Shown here: positions 17,006 to 27,880 of the stretch, piece by piece
How positions within the stretch are numbered: the stretch's first letter is position 1
Layout of the letters: every line of letters begins with the position of its first letter
NCBI RefSeq assembly: GCF_003590145.2
Contig: NZ_CP060436.1
Location: forward strand, 3,105,001-3,169,000
Source: Pseudooceanicola algae
Lineage (GTDB): Bacteria > Pseudomonadota > Alphaproteobacteria > Rhodobacterales > Rhodobacteraceae
Direction: 5' to 3'
Length of the DNA stretch: 64,000 bases
The notes under the pieces: generated by a model
Database searches by the model: none
The model's input: the letters and a program-made list of their open reading frames with translations, nothing else
Told to the model about the DNA's origin: nothing
Made by a program: the position numbers and the translations under genes

Positions 17006-18552
17006 AGGATCTTACCCCCGGAGCCACCGATCTGGCCCAGCTCGAGGCGATCTATCGCGGGACCGGGCCGGTCCGCATCGACCGGGCCGCCAGGCCCGCC
17101 ATCGACGCCGCGACAGAGGCCGTTCGACGCGCCGCACAAGGGGCCGAGGCCGTCTATGGCGTCAACACGGGTTTCGGCAAGCTTGCCTCGGTCAAGATCG
17201 CGCCCGAAGACACCGAGACCCTGCAACGCAACCTGATCCTGTCTCATTGTTCCGGCGTGGGTGCGGCGACGCCCGTCCCGGTCACCCGCCTGATGATGGC
17301 CCTGAAGCTGCTGTCGCTGGGGCGCGGGGCCTCGGGCGTGCGCTGGCAGGTGATGGAACTGATCGAGGGCATGCTGGCCGCTGACCTGATGCCGGTGATC
17401 CCGGCGCAGGGGTCTGTCGGCGCCAGCGGCGACCTTGCCCCCCTTGCGCATATGGCCGCCGTGATGATCGGCGAAGGCGAAGCCGTGCTGGACGGCGCCC
17501 GGATGCCCGGCGCGGAGGCGCTGCAAAAGGCCGGTCTGACGCCGGTGGTGCTTGGCCCGAAAGAGGGGCTTGGCCTGATCAACGGCACGCAGTTTTCCAC
17601 CGCCCAGGCGCTTGGCGCGCTGTTCGACGGCTGGCGTCTGGCCGAGGCCTGCCTTGTCACCGCCAGCCTTTCCACGGATGCAATCATGGGCTCGACCGCG
17701 CCGCTGCTGGCCGAAATCCATGCCCTGCGCGGCCATCGTGGCCAGATCGAGGTCGCAGCCGCCATGCGTGGCCTGATGGAGGGCTCCGAGATCCGCGAAA
17801 GCCACCGCGACGGCGACAGCCGCGTGCAGGACCCCTATTGCATCCGCTGCCAGCCGCAGGTCGCCGGCGCCTGTATCGACTTGTTGCGCATGGCTGCCCG
17901 CACGCTTGAGATCGAGGCGAATGCCGCCACCGACAACCCGCTGGTGCTGGTGGACGAAGGGCGCATCGTCTCGGGCGGGAATTTCCATGCCGAGCCGGTG
18001 GCCTTTGCCGCCGATCAGATCGCCCTGGCCCTGGCCGAGATCGGCGCCATCGCGCAGCGCCGCGTGGCACTGATGGTGGACCCGACGCTGAGCTTCGATC
18101 TGCCGCCGTTCCTGGCCAAGGATCCTGGCCTGAATTCGGGTTTCATGATCGCCGAGGTCACGACCGCCGCGCTGATGAGCGAGAACAAGCATCTCGCCAA
18201 CCCCTGTTCCACCGATTCCACCCCGACCAGCGCCAACCAGGAAGACCACGTGTCCATGGCCGCCCATGGGGCGCGGCGGCTGCATCGGATGGTCGCCAAC
18301 CTGTCGCATATCCTCGGGGTCGAACTGCTGTGCGGGGCGCTCGGGATCGAATGCCGTGCGCCGCTGAAGACCAGCGCGACCCTGCAGGCCGCCATCGCCG
18401 GGCTGCGCGCGACCGTGCCCCCGCTAGAGGTTGACCGCTATCTGGCGCCGGATATCGAAAAGGCGGCGGAGATGGTCGCCAGCGGCGCGCTGACCGCCAG
18501 CGTCAGCTCTGCCCCGCTCATGACACTGGGGGACCACGATGCGGCCCGTTGA
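17002..18552 (+). CDS. hutH: Histidine ammonia-lyase HutH
   Basis: Catalyses the first step, histidine to urocanate plus ammonia. 516 residues. The Ala-Ser-Gly triad that cyclises into the MIO electrophile is at residues 141-143, in [14 protein letters not shown]. Other active-site blocks are YGVNTGFG near the N-terminus, [11 protein letters not shown], the [11 protein letters not shown] segment and the [20 protein letters not shown] loop. Its ATG overlaps the hutI stop, and its last 14 bp overlap hutG. Confidence 0.98.
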   Translation: MKDLTPGATDLAQLEAIYRGTGPVRIDRAARPAIDAATEAVRRAAQGAEAVYGVNTGFGKLASVKIAPEDTETLQRNLILSHCSGVGAATPVPVTRLMMALKLLSLGRGASGVRWQVMELIEGMLAADLMPVIPAQGSVGASGDLAPLAHMAAVMIGEGEAVLDGARMPGAEALQKAGLTPVVLGPKEGLGLINGTQFSTAQALGALFDGWRLAEACLVTASLSTDAIMGSTAPLLAEIHALRGHRGQIEVAAAMRGLMEGSEIRESHRDGDSRVQDPYCIRCQPQVAGACIDLLRMAARTLEIEANAATDNPLVLVDEGRIVSGGNFHAEPVAFAADQIALALAEIGAIAQRRVALMVDPTLSFDLPPFLAKDPGLNSGFMIAEVTTAALMSENKHLANPCSTDSTPTSANQEDHVSMAAHGARRLHRMVANLSHILGVELLCGALGIECRAPLKTSATLQAAIAGLRATVPPLEVDRYLAPDIEKAAEMVASGALTASVSSAPLMTLGDHDAAR

Positions 18553-19354
18553 CAGTTTCGCGGGCGATGGCCCGCTGGTGCTGGGCCTGCCGCATTGCGG
18601 AACCCATGTGCCAGACGACATCCTGGCCCGGTTCAATCCCACCGGCGCGGCGCTGGCCGACACGGACTGGCACGTCGACAGGCTTTATCGTGACCTGCTG
18701 CCCGGCGTGTCCTGGGCGCGGGCGAATTTCCATCGCTACGTGATCGACGCCAACCGCGATCCCGAAGGTGTCAGCCTTTATCCCGGCCAGAACACCACCG
18801 GCCTTTGCCCGACCACCGATTTCGAGGGCGCGCCGATCTACCTGCCCGGTCAGGAACCGGATGCGGATGAAATCACCGCGCGGCTGCACGCCTGGCACGC
18901 CCCCTATCACGCCGCCCTCCGGGGGCTGATCGACAGGGCGCTGGCGAAACACGGCGTGGCGATCCTGTTCGACTGCCATTCGATCCGGTCAGAGATCGCC
19001 TTCCTTTTCGACGGGGTGCTGCCGGATCTGAACCTTGGCACCAACGACGGCAAAAGCTGTGCCGCGCCGCTGCAGGAGGCCGTGACCTTGGTAATGCGCA
19101 AGGCGGAAGGGTTCTCGGGCGTGGTGAACGGGCGCTTCAAGGGCGGCTGGACGACCCGGCATTACGGCCAGCCGGGTACCGGCGTCCATGCCATCCAGCT
19201 GGAGCTGGCGCAAAAGACCCACCTGGCGCAGGAAGCCGCGCCCTTTGACTACGATACCGAAAAGGCGGCGCGGCTGCGTCCCGTGTTGCAGGCGATGCTG
19301 GAACAATTGCAGGCGCTGGCGCCCCACCTTGAAGAAGGAAAATCCCATGGCTGA
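18539..19354 (+). CDS. hutG: N-formylglutamate deformylase HutG
   Basis: Zinc hydrolase that releases formate and glutamate from N-formylglutamate, the last step of the pathway; 271 residues. Family blocks are [16 protein letters not shown] near residue 13, [10 protein letters not shown], the VIDANRDP segment and [11 protein letters not shown], then [14 protein letters not shown]. It starts inside the hutH 3-prime end (14-bp overlap) and its own end overlaps the hutU start by 8 bp, so expression is tightly coupled. Together with hutF it completes the formylglutamate branch. Confidence 0.96.
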   Translation: MRPVDSFAGDGPLVLGLPHCGTHVPDDILARFNPTGAALADTDWHVDRLYRDLLPGVSWARANFHRYVIDANRDPEGVSLYPGQNTTGLCPTTDFEGAPIYLPGQEPDADEITARLHAWHAPYHAALRGLIDRALAKHGVAILFDCHSIRSEIAFLFDGVLPDLNLGTNDGKSCAAPLQEAVTLVMRKAEGFSGVVNGRFKGGWTTRHYGQPGTGVHAIQLELAQKTHLAQEAAPFDYDTEKAARLRPVLQAMLEQLQALAPHLEEGKSHG

Positions 19355-21014
19355 CCGCCGCCACAATCTTCGTGATGTCTTTGCGCCGACGGGGACCGAG
19401 CTGAATGCCAAAAGCTGGCTGACCGAAGCCCCCCTGCGGATGCTGATGAACAACCTGCACCCCGACGTGGCCGAGAACCCGCATGAGCTGGTGGTTTACG
19501 GCGGCATCGGCCGGGCGGCGCGCACCTGGGAAGACTTCGACCGGATCTGCGCCGCGCTGAAGGATCTGACCGAGACCGAGACGCTGCTGGTCCAGTCCGG
19601 CAAGCCCGTCGGTGTTTTCCAGACCCACAAGGACGCGCCCCGCGTGCTGATCGCCAATTCCAACCTGGTGCCCCATTGGGCCAATTGGGACCATTTCAAC
19701 GAACTCGACAAGAAGGGTCTGGCCATGTACGGCCAGATGACCGCCGGCAGCTGGATCTACATCGGCACGCAGGGCATCGTGCAGGGCACCTATGAGACCT
19801 TCGCCGAAGCAGGTCGTCAGCACTACGGCGGCGACCTGACCGGCAAGTGGATCCTGACCGGTGGCCTTGGCGGCATGGGCGGGGCGCAACCGCTGGCGGC
19901 CGTCATGGCCGGGGCCTGCTGCCTTGCCGTGGAGTGCGACGAAACCCGGATCGATTTCCGCCTGCGCACCCGCTATGTCGACGCCAAGGCGACCGATCTT
20001 GACGAGGCGCTCGAGATGATCCGCCGCTGGACCGAAGCCGGCGAGGCGAAATCCGTCGGGCTGGTCGGCAATGCCGCCGACATCTTTCCCGAACTGGTGC
20101 GGCGCGGTGTGCGGCCCGATATCGTGACCGACCAGACCTCGGCCCATGATCCGATCAACGGCTACCTGCCGAAAGGCTGGACCATGGCGCAGTGGCGTGA
20201 TGGCAGGGAAAATGACCCCAAGGCGGTGGAAAAGGCCGCCCGCGCTTCCATGCGGGAACATGTCGAAGCGATGGTCGATTTCTGGAACGCCGGTGTGCCG
20301 ACGCTGGATTACGGCAACAACATCCGGCAGGTGGCGCTGGACGAAGGGTTCGAGAACGCCTTTGCCTTCCCCGGTTTCGTGCCCGCCTATATCCGGCCGC
20401 TGTTCTGCCGTGGTGTCGGGCCGTTCCGCTGGTGCGCCCTGTCCGGCGACCCCGAGGACATCTACAAGACCGACCAGAAGGTGAAGGAGATCATCCCCGA
20501 CGATCCCCACCTGCACAAATGGCTCGACATGGCCCGCGACCGTATCGCGTTTCAGGGCCTGCCGGCGCGGATCTGCTGGGTCGGCCTTGGTCAGCGCCAT
20601 CGCCTTGGCCTTGCCTTCAACGAAATGGTTCGCACCGGAGAGCTGAAGGCCCCGGTCGTCATCGGACGCGATCACCTCGACAGCGGGTCTGTCGCATCGC
20701 CCAACCGGGAAACCGAGGCGATGAAGGACGGTTCGGACGCGGTATCGGACTGGCCGTTGCTGAATGCGCTGCTGAACACCGCCAGCGGCGCGACCTGGGT
20801 GTCGCTGCATCATGGCGGCGGTGTCGGCATGGGCTTCAGCCAGCATTCGGGCATGGTGATCTGTGCCGATGGCACCGCCGAGGCGGACAAACGCCTTGCC
20901 CGTGTGCTTTGGAACGACCCCGCGACCGGAGTCATGCGCCATGCGGATGCCGGATACGAAATCGCGCTGGACTGTGCGCGCGAACATCAATTGAATCTTC
21001 CCGGAATCCTCTGA
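19347..21014 (+). CDS. hutU: Urocanate hydratase HutU
   Basis: NAD-dependent hydratase converting urocanate to imidazolonepropionate; 555 residues, the standard length. The ATG at 19347 is preceded by GAAGGAA and gives the typical lead-in before the [13 protein letters not shown] block; a longer upstream frame overlapping hutG has no family support. The NAD-binding glycine-rich loop is [14 protein letters not shown], and the catalytic region contains [17 protein letters not shown]. It is the final enzyme gene of the hut operon. An importer follows after 79 bp in the same direction. Confidence 0.98.
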   Translation: MADRRHNLRDVFAPTGTELNAKSWLTEAPLRMLMNNLHPDVAENPHELVVYGGIGRAARTWEDFDRICAALKDLTETETLLVQSGKPVGVFQTHKDAPRVLIANSNLVPHWANWDHFNELDKKGLAMYGQMTAGSWIYIGTQGIVQGTYETFAEAGRQHYGGDLTGKWILTGGLGGMGGAQPLAAVMAGACCLAVECDETRIDFRLRTRYVDAKATDLDEALEMIRRWTEAGEAKSVGLVGNAADIFPELVRRGVRPDIVTDQTSAHDPINGYLPKGWTMAQWRDGRENDPKAVEKAARASMREHVEAMVDFWNAGVPTLDYGNNIRQVALDEGFENAFAFPGFVPAYIRPLFCRGVGPFRWCALSGDPEDIYKTDQKVKEIIPDDPHLHKWLDMARDRIAFQGLPARICWVGLGQRHRLGLAFNEMVRTGELKAPVVIGRDHLDSGSVASPNRETEAMKDGSDAVSDWPLLNALLNTASGATWVSLHHGGGVGMGFSQHSGMVICADGTAEADKRLARVLWNDPATGVMRHADAGYEIALDCAREHQLNLPGIL

Positions 21015-21093
21015 TCCGCCAAACATACGTCCGGGAAGGGCGGATCATCCCCATAACAAGAAACCTCCCCCAACCGACAGTAGGAGACACGAC

Positions 21094-21909
21094 ATGAACA
21101 AGACGCTGCTGGGACTTCTGGCCGCCGCAGGCCTTGGCCTGACCGCAACCGCCGCTTCGGCCGATGTGCTTTCGGACATCATGGACGCAGGCAAGATCAC
21201 CGTCGCGACGGAGATGCATTATGCGCCTTTCGATATCCTCGAAGACGGCAAGTACGTCGGGATCGACGCCGACATCTTTGCCATCATGTCCGAGAAGATG
21301 GGCGTCGAAGTCGAATATCTCGACCTGCCCTGGCAATCCATCCTGCCGGGTCTGGAAGCGGGCAAGTTCGACTTCGTCATCGCCCCTGTGACCATGACCG
21401 CCGAACGGATGGAGCGTTACAACTTCTCCCTGCCGATCGGCAATGCCACCGTCGCACTGGCCAAGAAGGCCGGAGACGACAGCATCATGACCCCCGAGGA
21501 TATCGCCGGCAAGGCCGCCGGGTCGCAGAAGGGCTCGGCCCAGCTGGCCCAGCTTCAGGCGTTCTCCGACGGGCTGGAAACACCTGCCGATGTCCGTGAA
21601 TATGGCAATATCGACGAAGCCCTGGCCGATCTGGCCGCCGGCCGTCTGAGCGGTGTGGCGAATTCGCTGCCGCTGATGGGCTATGCCGCCGTGCAGCGCC
21701 CCGGTGTCTTTGAACTGGTGCTGCCGCCCTTCGGCGATCCGAAGTACTTCGGCTGGGTCGCCGCCGGTGGCGACGAGACCACGACGCTGATCGCCAAGGT
21801 CAACGAAATCCTGCTGGAAATGCACGAAGACGGCAGCCTTGATGCGATCAACGAAAAATGGCTGGGCGCAGCACCCGAGCTGCCCACGACCATGCCCGAG
21901 GTCCAGTAA
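21094..21909 (+). CDS. Polar amino acid ABC transporter, periplasmic binding protein
   Basis: SBP family 3 binding protein of 271 residues with a signal peptide ending near residue 23 (TAASA). Mature features typical of the polar amino acid family are VATEMHYAPFDILEDGKYVG and GIDADIFAIMSEKMG, then DLPWQSILPGLEAGKFDFVI. The gene directly follows the hut enzymes and is followed by two permeases and an ATPase. Histidine or urocanate is therefore the most likely ligand, but specificity cannot be read from the sequence. A GC-rich stem-loop follows the stop. Confidence 0.93.
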   Translation: MNKTLLGLLAAAGLGLTATAASADVLSDIMDAGKITVATEMHYAPFDILEDGKYVGIDADIFAIMSEKMGVEVEYLDLPWQSILPGLEAGKFDFVIAPVTMTAERMERYNFSLPIGNATVALAKKAGDDSIMTPEDIAGKAAGSQKGSAQLAQLQAFSDGLETPADVREYGNIDEALADLAAGRLSGVANSLPLMGYAAVQRPGVFELVLPPFGDPKYFGWVAAGGDETTTLIAKVNEILLEMHEDGSLDAINEKWLGAAPELPTTMPEVQ

Positions 21910-21917
21910 GGACCCCA

Positions 21918-21941
21918 CCGGCGGGCCATCGTGCCCGCCGG
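21918..21941 (+). promoter_or_regulatory. Stem-loop after the binding-protein gene
   Basis: CCGGCGGGC (21918-21926), loop CATCGT, GCCCGCCGG (21933-21941): a perfect 9-bp stem with no T run. Structures in this position often protect the binding-protein mRNA and lower permease expression. Confidence 0.6.
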
Positions 21942-22020
21942 ATCCTGCCCTTTGCGGGCTTGTGGGGACGCCGGGTTTCCCGGTATCGCATGACGCCCCG
22001 CCCAAAGGACGAGCCTTGCC

Positions 22021-22674
22021 GTGAATTTTTCCTTCGACACGATCTGGCATAATCTGCCCTATCTGCTGGCCGCCGCGCGCTGGACGCTGATCATCTCTCT
22101 TTCCGGGATGGCGATTTCGGTGATCTGGGGCGTCTGCATATGTGCGGCGCGGATTTCCACCGGACGGGTGCTGCCACGGCTGGCCGCGCTCTATATCTCA
22201 TTCTTCCGGGGCGTGCCGTTGCTGGTGCAGATCCTGGTGTTCTTTTATGTCCTGCCCTACGCCGGCCTTGATCTGCCGGCCATGGCGGCGGCGATCCTGG
22301 CGGTGGGGCTGTGTTCGGCGGCCTATTCCTCCGAGATCCTGCGCGGCGCGCTGCAGGCGATCCCCGCCGGTCAGAAAGAGGCGGCCATGGCGATCGGCAT
22401 CCCGCCCCTGGCCCTGTGGCGCCGCATCCTGGTGCCCCAGGCGATCCGCATCGGCCTGCCTTCGCTGATCAACGAGCTGATCCTGCTGGTGAAGGTCTCG
22501 TCCCTCGCCTCGGTCGTCGGCATCGGGGAGTTGACCCGCGTGGCCCAGAACATCACCGGCCAGACCTATCGTCCGCTGGAAATCTACATCACCGCGGCAT
22601 TGATCTATTTCGCCATCAATCTGGTGATCTCGCGCCTTGGCCTGCTGGCCGAAAAACGCCTGAAGGTGACGTGA
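22021..22674 (+). CDS. Polar amino acid ABC transporter permease 1 (HisQ/GlnP type)
   Basis: Inner-membrane permease of 217 residues, starting at a GTG. The His/Glu/Gln/Arg/opine family signature is visible: FFRGVPLLVQILVFFYVLPY near residues 61-80, and the EAA-loop segment AGQKEAAMAIGIPPLALWRR contacting the ATPase. About five membrane segments are expected. Its stop overlaps the second permease (TGATG). It forms the membrane core with the product of 22674-23333. Confidence 0.94.
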   Translation: MNFSFDTIWHNLPYLLAAARWTLIISLSGMAISVIWGVCICAARISTGRVLPRLAALYISFFRGVPLLVQILVFFYVLPYAGLDLPAMAAAILAVGLCSAAYSSEILRGALQAIPAGQKEAAMAIGIPPLALWRRILVPQAIRIGLPSLINELILLVKVSSLASVVGIGELTRVAQNITGQTYRPLEIYITAALIYFAINLVISRLGLLAEKRLKVT

Positions 22675-23333
22675 TGGAGCTTGACCTCTTCGTGCAATAC
22701 GGGCCCGCGTTGTTGCAGGGCTTTGCCGTCACCGTGCTGTGCTGGATCGCCGGGTCACTGGGGGGTGTGGTGCTGGGCTTCGTGCTGGCCTGCCTCTACC
22801 GCTGGGGTCCGGTGCCGGTTCGCTGGGGGATCTACGGCTATGTCGAACTGATCCGTGGCACGCCCTTCATGATCCAGCTGTTCCTGCTGTACTACGGCGG
22901 GCCTTACGTCGGGTTGCTGCTGACGCCGATCCAGGCGGGTATCCTCAGCTTCGTGATCTATGGTTCGCCCTATTTCTCTGAAATCTTCCGGTCGGGCTTC
23001 AACGCCATTCCGCAGGGCCAGATCGAAGCGGCCCGCTGCCTCGGCATGGCCGAATGGCGCATCGTGCTGCGCATCACCCTGCCGCAGATGCTGGTGCCGA
23101 TCACCGCGCCGCTGACCAACTTCTTCATCATCCTGACCAAGGAAACCGCGATCCTGTCCACCGTCACCGTGCCCGAACTGCTGTTCGAGGTGCAATCCAT
23201 GACGGCCGAGACCTTCGCCTATGTCGAACCGCTTCTGGCGCTGTCCCTCTTCTACTGGCTGATGGTCACGGTCACCGCGCGCTTCGGCGCCTGGGTCGAA
23301 GCCCGCGCCACCCGCCACCTGCGCCGCGTCTGA
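22674..23333 (+). CDS. Polar amino acid ABC transporter permease 2 (HisM/GlnP type)
   Basis: Inner-membrane permease of 219 residues. The ATG at 22674 overlaps the previous TGA. Family features are [20 protein letters not shown] and the EAA segment [20 protein letters not shown]. Five hydrophobic segments are seen. It is the partner of the upstream permease; the ATPase gene follows after 11 bp. Confidence 0.94.
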   Translation: MELDLFVQYGPALLQGFAVTVLCWIAGSLGGVVLGFVLACLYRWGPVPVRWGIYGYVELIRGTPFMIQLFLLYYGGPYVGLLLTPIQAGILSFVIYGSPYFSEIFRSGFNAIPQGQIEAARCLGMAEWRIVLRITLPQMLVPITAPLTNFFIILTKETAILSTVTVPELLFEVQSMTAETFAYVEPLLALSLFYWLMVTVTARFGAWVEARATRHLRRV

Positions 23334-23344
23334 AAGGAAGCTCC

Positions 23345-24154
23345 ATGACCGATACCGCCCCGGATACCGGCCCCGACCCCCTGCTGAGCGTCCGTGACCT
23401 GTCCAAGAACTTCGGCGACTTCGAAGCCCTCCGGAAGATCACCCTGGATGTGCATCACAACGAGGTGCTCTGCCTGATCGGTCCCTCGGGGTCGGGCAAG
23501 AGCACGCTGCTGCGCTGCCTCAACTTCCTTGAACCCTATGACAGCGGCGAGGTCCGTCTGGAAGGCGAACTGATCGGCTGGCGCGAAGGCGGGGCGGTGC
23601 CGCGCCGCGCGCTGGCGGCCAATGCGCTGCGCCGTCAGCGGCAGGGCATCGGCATGGTGTTTCAGCAGTTCAACCTCTGGCCCCATATGACCGCGCTCGG
23701 CAATGTCACCGAGGCGCTGATGCAGGTAAAGGGCCTGTCCCGCGCCAAGGCGGCCGAAAAGGCCCGCGCCGCGCTGCAGAAGGTCGGGCTGGGTGACAAG
23801 GCGTACAATTTCCCCGCCAACCTGTCGGGCGGCCAGCAACAGCGCGTGGCCATCGCCCGCGCCGTGGCGATGGAACCCCGGCTGATGCTGTTCGACGAGC
23901 CGACCTCGGCGCTGGATCCCGAACTGGTGGGCGAGGTCCTGTCGGCGATGAAGGAAATGGCCGCCGAGGGCATGACCATGGTCGTCGTCACCCACGAGAT
24001 GGGCTTTGCCGCCCATGTGGCCGATCGCGTGGCCTTTCTTGACGGGGGCAGGCTGGTGACGGTGACGCGCCCCGCCGAGATCTTCGGGGAAACCCCGAAA
24101 GATCCGCGAATCCAGCGATTCCTTCAGACCTATCGCGAGCGCAACGTCGTCTGA
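23345..24154 (+). CDS. Polar amino acid ABC transporter ATP-binding protein
   Basis: Cytosolic ATPase of 269 residues that energises the importer. Walker A is GPSGSGKST, the Q-loop region [11 protein letters not shown], the ABC signature LSGGQQQR, Walker [13 protein letters not shown] and the switch [10 protein letters not shown]. Amino acid class importers share the FNLWPH and HEMGFA variants seen here. GAAAGGAAG precedes the ATG. It is the last gene of the hut-importer operon and is followed by a strong terminator. Confidence 0.96.
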   Translation: MTDTAPDTGPDPLLSVRDLSKNFGDFEALRKITLDVHHNEVLCLIGPSGSGKSTLLRCLNFLEPYDSGEVRLEGELIGWREGGAVPRRALAANALRRQRQGIGMVFQQFNLWPHMTALGNVTEALMQVKGLSRAKAAEKARAALQKVGLGDKAYNFPANLSGGQQQRVAIARAVAMEPRLMLFDEPTSALDPELVGEVLSAMKEMAAEGMTMVVVTHEMGFAAHVADRVAFLDGGRLVTVTRPAEIFGETPKDPRIQRFLQTYRERNVV

Positions 24155-24181
24155 CACCGCGCCCACAGGCGTCAGGCACAG

Positions 24182-24210
24182 GGCCGGGATCGCAGGATTC
24201 CGGCCTTTTT
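24182..24210 (+). terminator. Rho-independent terminator of the hut/importer operon
   Basis: GGCCGGGATC (24182-24191), loop GCAG, GATTCCGGCC (24196-24205), then TTTTT. It is a 10-bp stem with one G-T pair. Confidence 0.93.
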
Positions 24211-24438
24211 GCTGTTTCGCTGACCAATGGCTGGGCAGGTCGCCCCGATCATGGATCAAAAAATCATCATTTTCTCCGGCTTTCGTGCCGACCCGCGCGT
24301 GACAGGCGACAGGTGCGCGCGGCGCGTGAAGACTTATCCTCAGAAGGCGATGGCCGGGGACGACCCCGGATAATGCTGACGCACCCATCCAGAGACAGGG
24401 GACGACCCCACGACCAGAACCCGAAAGGAGTTAAGTTC

Positions 24439-25548
24439 GTGACCCGAGATCTGAAGGAACAGGCCGCACCCGCACGCGAAATTGCTGAAGACCAGAAGGC
24501 GCTGACCATCGACGATGCCACCCTGCCGGTGATCGACCTCGGTCCGCTGGCCGAGGGCACCCCGGAAGGCACTGCCGCTGTCGCCGCCGCGCTTGGCAAG
24601 GCGGCGCGTGAATCGGGCTTCTTCTACATCGTCAACCACGGCATCCCGCAGGAACAGGTGGATGCGACCTTTGCCGCCTCGCGCCAGTTCCACGAGATGA
24701 CCCGCAGCGAGAAGATGAAGAACTGGTGCGGCTTCACCAATCATCATCGCGGCTATGTCCCTTACGAGGAAAACGGCTGGGATTTCCCCAAGACGATCAA
24801 TTTCAACGAGGCCTGGGACATGTCCTACGAGGCCCCCGCAGACCACCCCGACCATGTCGCGGGCTGGCGCATGACCGGCCCGAACGTCTGGCCCGACATC
24901 CCCGGCTGGAAACAGACCGTCTCGGGCTATTACGACGCGGTCTTCGCCCTTGGGCTGACGCTGCTGGACACGCTGGCGCTGGAACTGGACGTCGACCCGA
25001 AAGAGCTGCGCCAGCATATCACCACGCCCTGTTCGCAGCTGCGCCTGCTGCATTACATCGCCAACGACATGCCCGCCACGAAGGAGATGATGGGGATCGG
25101 GGCGCATTCGGATTTCGAATGTTTCACCATCCTCGCCACCGGCGGCCCCGGCCTGCAGGTGATGAATGCCGATGACGTCTGGATCGAGGCCCCGCCGATC
25201 CCCGGCACCTTCGTCGTCAATATCGGTGACATCTTCGAAACCTGGTCCGGGGGCCAGTTCAAGTCGACCCAGCACCGGGTGATCAATTCGGGCAAGGAAC
25301 GCTATTCCATGCCGCTGTTCTTCGGGCTGGATTACCACGCCGTGGTCGAGCCGCTGGAAAAGTTCCGCACGCCCGAGGCGCTGGCCAAGTATCCGACCAT
25401 GCGCGCCGGGGAACATCTGATGCGGATGACGGCCAAGGGATTCCGCTACATGGCCGACGCGCGCGAAAAGGGGGTCTTTGTCCCGGACTACGAGATCCCG
25501 GATGAGAACCCGTTCAAACGCGAAGCCCGCCAGCCCGCGCAGGGATGA
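24439..25548 (+). CDS. Isopenicillin-N-synthase-like 2-oxoglutarate/Fe(II) oxygenase
   Basis: Non-heme iron oxygenase of 369 residues from a GTG at 24439, 8 nt after AAGGAG; longer upstream in-frame starts lack support. The N-terminal DIOX_N domain is marked by LPVIDLGPL and ESGFFYIVNHGIP. The iron site is His-x-Asp in GAHSDFECFTIL plus the later His in TQHRVINSG; the RYSMPLFF segment holds the Arg-x-Ser pair that binds 2-oxoglutarate. The substrate is unknown. It lies 164 bp ahead of a polyamine-type importer and a cysteine hydrolase in the same direction, so it probably oxidises the imported compound or a derivative of it. Confidence 0.88.
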   Translation: MTRDLKEQAAPAREIAEDQKALTIDDATLPVIDLGPLAEGTPEGTAAVAAALGKAARESGFFYIVNHGIPQEQVDATFAASRQFHEMTRSEKMKNWCGFTNHHRGYVPYEENGWDFPKTINFNEAWDMSYEAPADHPDHVAGWRMTGPNVWPDIPGWKQTVSGYYDAVFALGLTLLDTLALELDVDPKELRQHITTPCSQLRLLHYIANDMPATKEMMGIGAHSDFECFTILATGGPGLQVMNADDVWIEAPPIPGTFVVNIGDIFETWSGGQFKSTQHRVINSGKERYSMPLFFGLDYHAVVEPLEKFRTPEALAKYPTMRAGEHLMRMTAKGFRYMADAREKGVFVPDYEIPDENPFKREARQPAQG

Positions 25549-25712
25549 CACCGGTGCTGCGCCGCCGATGAACAGGGCGGTCGTGCCTGACAGCCGAGGC
25601 CCTCCGCCAGCCCGCCCCTTTGCCAGCCCCCGTACCGGGCGGGCACCCACCAACCGACCATCGCCATCAAGAAGCAGGCCAAAGGCCGCATCATCACAGG
25701 GAACCCCAGGAC

Positions 25713-26792
25713 ATGACCATCAAGACCAACCTGAACCGCCGTACCTTTCTCAAGACCAGCGCTGCTGCGGCCGCGGCTTCGGGCCTTGCCTCGCCGCTGA
25801 TCGCGCAGGACCGGGTGCTCAAGATCGGCTCATACGGCGGCTATTTCGAGGACAGCTTCAAGCAATATGTCTATCCCGGTTTCACCGAGGCGACGGGCAT
25901 CACCGTGGAAAGCGTCACGCAGCCCAATTCGGCGGACTGGCTGATTTCGATGCAGCAGGCGGCCATGGCGGGCAATGTCCCGGCGGACCTGTCGCTATAC
26001 GGGCGCGACACGCTGATCAAGGCCAGCCGGTCCGAGGGCCTGTTGTCCCCGCTGGACATGTCGATGGTGCCCGCGGCGGACAAGCTCGACCCCTATTTCG
26101 TCTACGAGGATGGCGCCGGCGTGCTGGGGGTCGGGGCGATGTCCTGGTTCTCGTCCATGGTGATCAACCCCGATGAAATCGACGCGCCGGAAAGCTGGGC
26201 GGATTTCTGGGACACCTCGGTGTTTGAACAATCCCTCGGGATCGTGCGCCGGTTCAACGGCGGCTTCATGGATATCGTCGCCGCGACCTTCTTTGACGGC
26301 GAGGAAACCTTTGCCACCAACGACGGCATCATGGCGATCATCGACAAGGCCCGCGAGCTGAAGCCGAACGTGGCGCTCTGGTGGTCGGCGGAAAGCCAGA
26401 TGGAACAGGGGATGAAGAACCTCGACGTGGTGGCGGGCACCTATTACCACGATGTCGCCGGGATCATGGCGGCGGATGGCTTCCCGATCCTGTCGATGTT
26501 CCCGAAAGAGGGCTGCGTGCAGGACTACGGCTCCTGGTGTTTGTCGGGCCTGTCCGACAAGGGCGCCGAGGCGGCGGAATTCGTCAATTATTCCTCGACC
26601 CCCGAAGTGCAGGCAGTGATGTCGCGCATGATCGGCACCGCGCCGCTGCTGGCCCAGGCCGACACCGACCTGACGGACGAAGAGTTCGCCGCCGTCTCGG
26701 GCAGCCCCTCGATCCGGCCCGCCTATTCGGCCTATCTCGACAACGAGACCTTCATTCAGGAATCCTGGGACGCCATGCTGGCCGAGGGCTGA
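25713..26792 (+). CDS. ABC transporter substrate-binding protein with Tat-type signal (PotD-like)
   Basis: Periplasmic binding protein of 359 residues. The N-terminus NRRTFLKTSAAAAAASGLAS carries a twin-arginine motif followed by an Ala-rich hydrophobic stretch, predicting Tat export of a folded protein. The mature start VLKIGSYGGYFEDSFKQYVY is typical of the spermidine/putrescine SBP_bac_8-like family, which also binds other organic cations and carboxylates. It is followed after 2 bp by the ATPase and then two permeases. The ligand is unknown; the oxygenase and cysteine hydrolase alongside suggest a catabolised nitrogen compound. Confidence 0.9.
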   Translation: MTIKTNLNRRTFLKTSAAAAAASGLASPLIAQDRVLKIGSYGGYFEDSFKQYVYPGFTEATGITVESVTQPNSADWLISMQQAAMAGNVPADLSLYGRDTLIKASRSEGLLSPLDMSMVPAADKLDPYFVYEDGAGVLGVGAMSWFSSMVINPDEIDAPESWADFWDTSVFEQSLGIVRRFNGGFMDIVAATFFDGEETFATNDGIMAIIDKARELKPNVALWWSAESQMEQGMKNLDVVAGTYYHDVAGIMAADGFPILSMFPKEGCVQDYGSWCLSGLSDKGAEAAEFVNYSSTPEVQAVMSRMIGTAPLLAQADTDLTDEEFAAVSGSPSIRPAYSAYLDNETFIQESWDAMLAEG

Positions 26793-26794
26793 TC

Positions 26795-27880
26795 ATGGCC
26801 GACCTTGTCCTGAAATCCATCCGCAAGGACTTTGGCGCTTTTCGGGCGGTGGAAAAGATCGACCTGACCTTTCCACATGGCAAGCTGACGGCCCTTCTGG
26901 GGCCGTCGGGGTGCGGCAAGACCACGCTGTTGCGGATGATCGCGGGGCTGGAAGATCCGTCGCGCGGTCAGATCCTGCTGGGGGACGAGGATATCACCGC
27001 CCGCCCCGCCCATCAGCGCAAGTTCGGCATGGTGTTCCAGAACTTTGCCCTCTTCCCGCATCTGAGAGTGGCCGAGAACATCGCCTATTCGCTGGCCATC
27101 GAAGGGCTGGCAAAGCCCCGGCGTCGGGCCCGCGCGGACGAGCTTCTGGATCTCGTGCAACTGGCCGGCTACGGCGACCGCCGCATCGGAGAACTGTCCG
27201 GTGGTCAGCGTCAGCGCGTCGCCATCGCCCGTGCGCTGGCGCAGGAACCTTCGGTCTTTCTGCTGGATGAACCCATGTCGGCGCTCGACGCCAAGCTGCG
27301 CGAGGACATGCAGGTCGAATTGCGCCTGTTGCAGCAGCGGGTCGGGATAACGACCATCGTCGTCACCCATGATCAGCGCGAAGCCATGACCATGGCCGAC
27401 CAGATCGTGGTGATGAGCAAGGGGCGCGCCGAACAGGTCGGATCGCCCAAGCAGATCTACGGCAAGCCTGCCAACAGTTTCGTCGCCTCCTTCATCGGCA
27501 AGGCGAATTTCCTCGCGGCCACGGCCGAATCCGGGGCCTACCGGCTGGGCGATTTCATGATCGAGGCACCGGAGGCGCGCGGTTTTACCTCCGGCTCGCG
27601 GGTCACGCTGGCGGTGCGCCCCGAAAACGTGGTGATCGACAGCGAGGGCAAACATGCGGGCAAGGCCAATACATTGCCCGCCGAGATCACCTTTATCCGC
27701 GATGTCGGCTCGACACGGGATTTCTATCTGACGACCCCGGTGGGGGATTTCATTGTCGAATACGGCGCCGGGGAAAGCCTGCCGCCGCTGGCCGTGGGCG
27801 ACCGGCTGCCGATCTTTCTGCCGCCTGAGCATGTGCATGCCTTCCCGCGCGAAAGCACCCAAACAGGGGCCGCCGCATGA
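26795..27880 (+). CDS. ABC transporter ATP-binding protein (PotA-like)
   Basis: ATPase of 361 residues for the importer beginning at 25713. Walker A is GPSGCGKTT, signature LSGGQRQR, Walker B VFLLDEPMSALD, switch VVTHDQREAM. The C-terminal region after about residue 240 is a TOBE-type regulatory domain (VRPENVVI segment). It starts 2 bp after the binding-protein stop and overlaps the first permease by ATGA. Confidence 0.95.
   Translation: MADLVLKSIRKDFGAFRAVEKIDLTFPHGKLTALLGPSGCGKTTLLRMIAGLEDPSRGQILLGDEDITARPAHQRKFGMVFQNFALFPHLRVAENIAYSLAIEGLAKPRRRARADELLDLVQLAGYGDRRIGELSGGQRQRVAIARALAQEPSVFLLDEPMSALDAKLREDMQVELRLLQQRVGITTIVVTHDQREAMTMADQIVVMSKGRAEQVGSPKQIYGKPANSFVASFIGKANFLAATAESGAYRLGDFMIEAPEARGFTSGSRVTLAVRPENVVIDSEGKHAGKANTLPAEITFIRDVGSTRDFYLTTPVGDFIVEYGAGESLPPLAVGDRLPIFLPPEHVHAFPRESTQTGAAA

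Noticed and set aside
19137-21026. 629-codon open frame antisense to hutU, and a 766-codon one antisense to the permeases at 48073-50373
   Set aside because: Both oppose unmistakable conserved genes and have the composition of shadow frames in GC-rich DNA.
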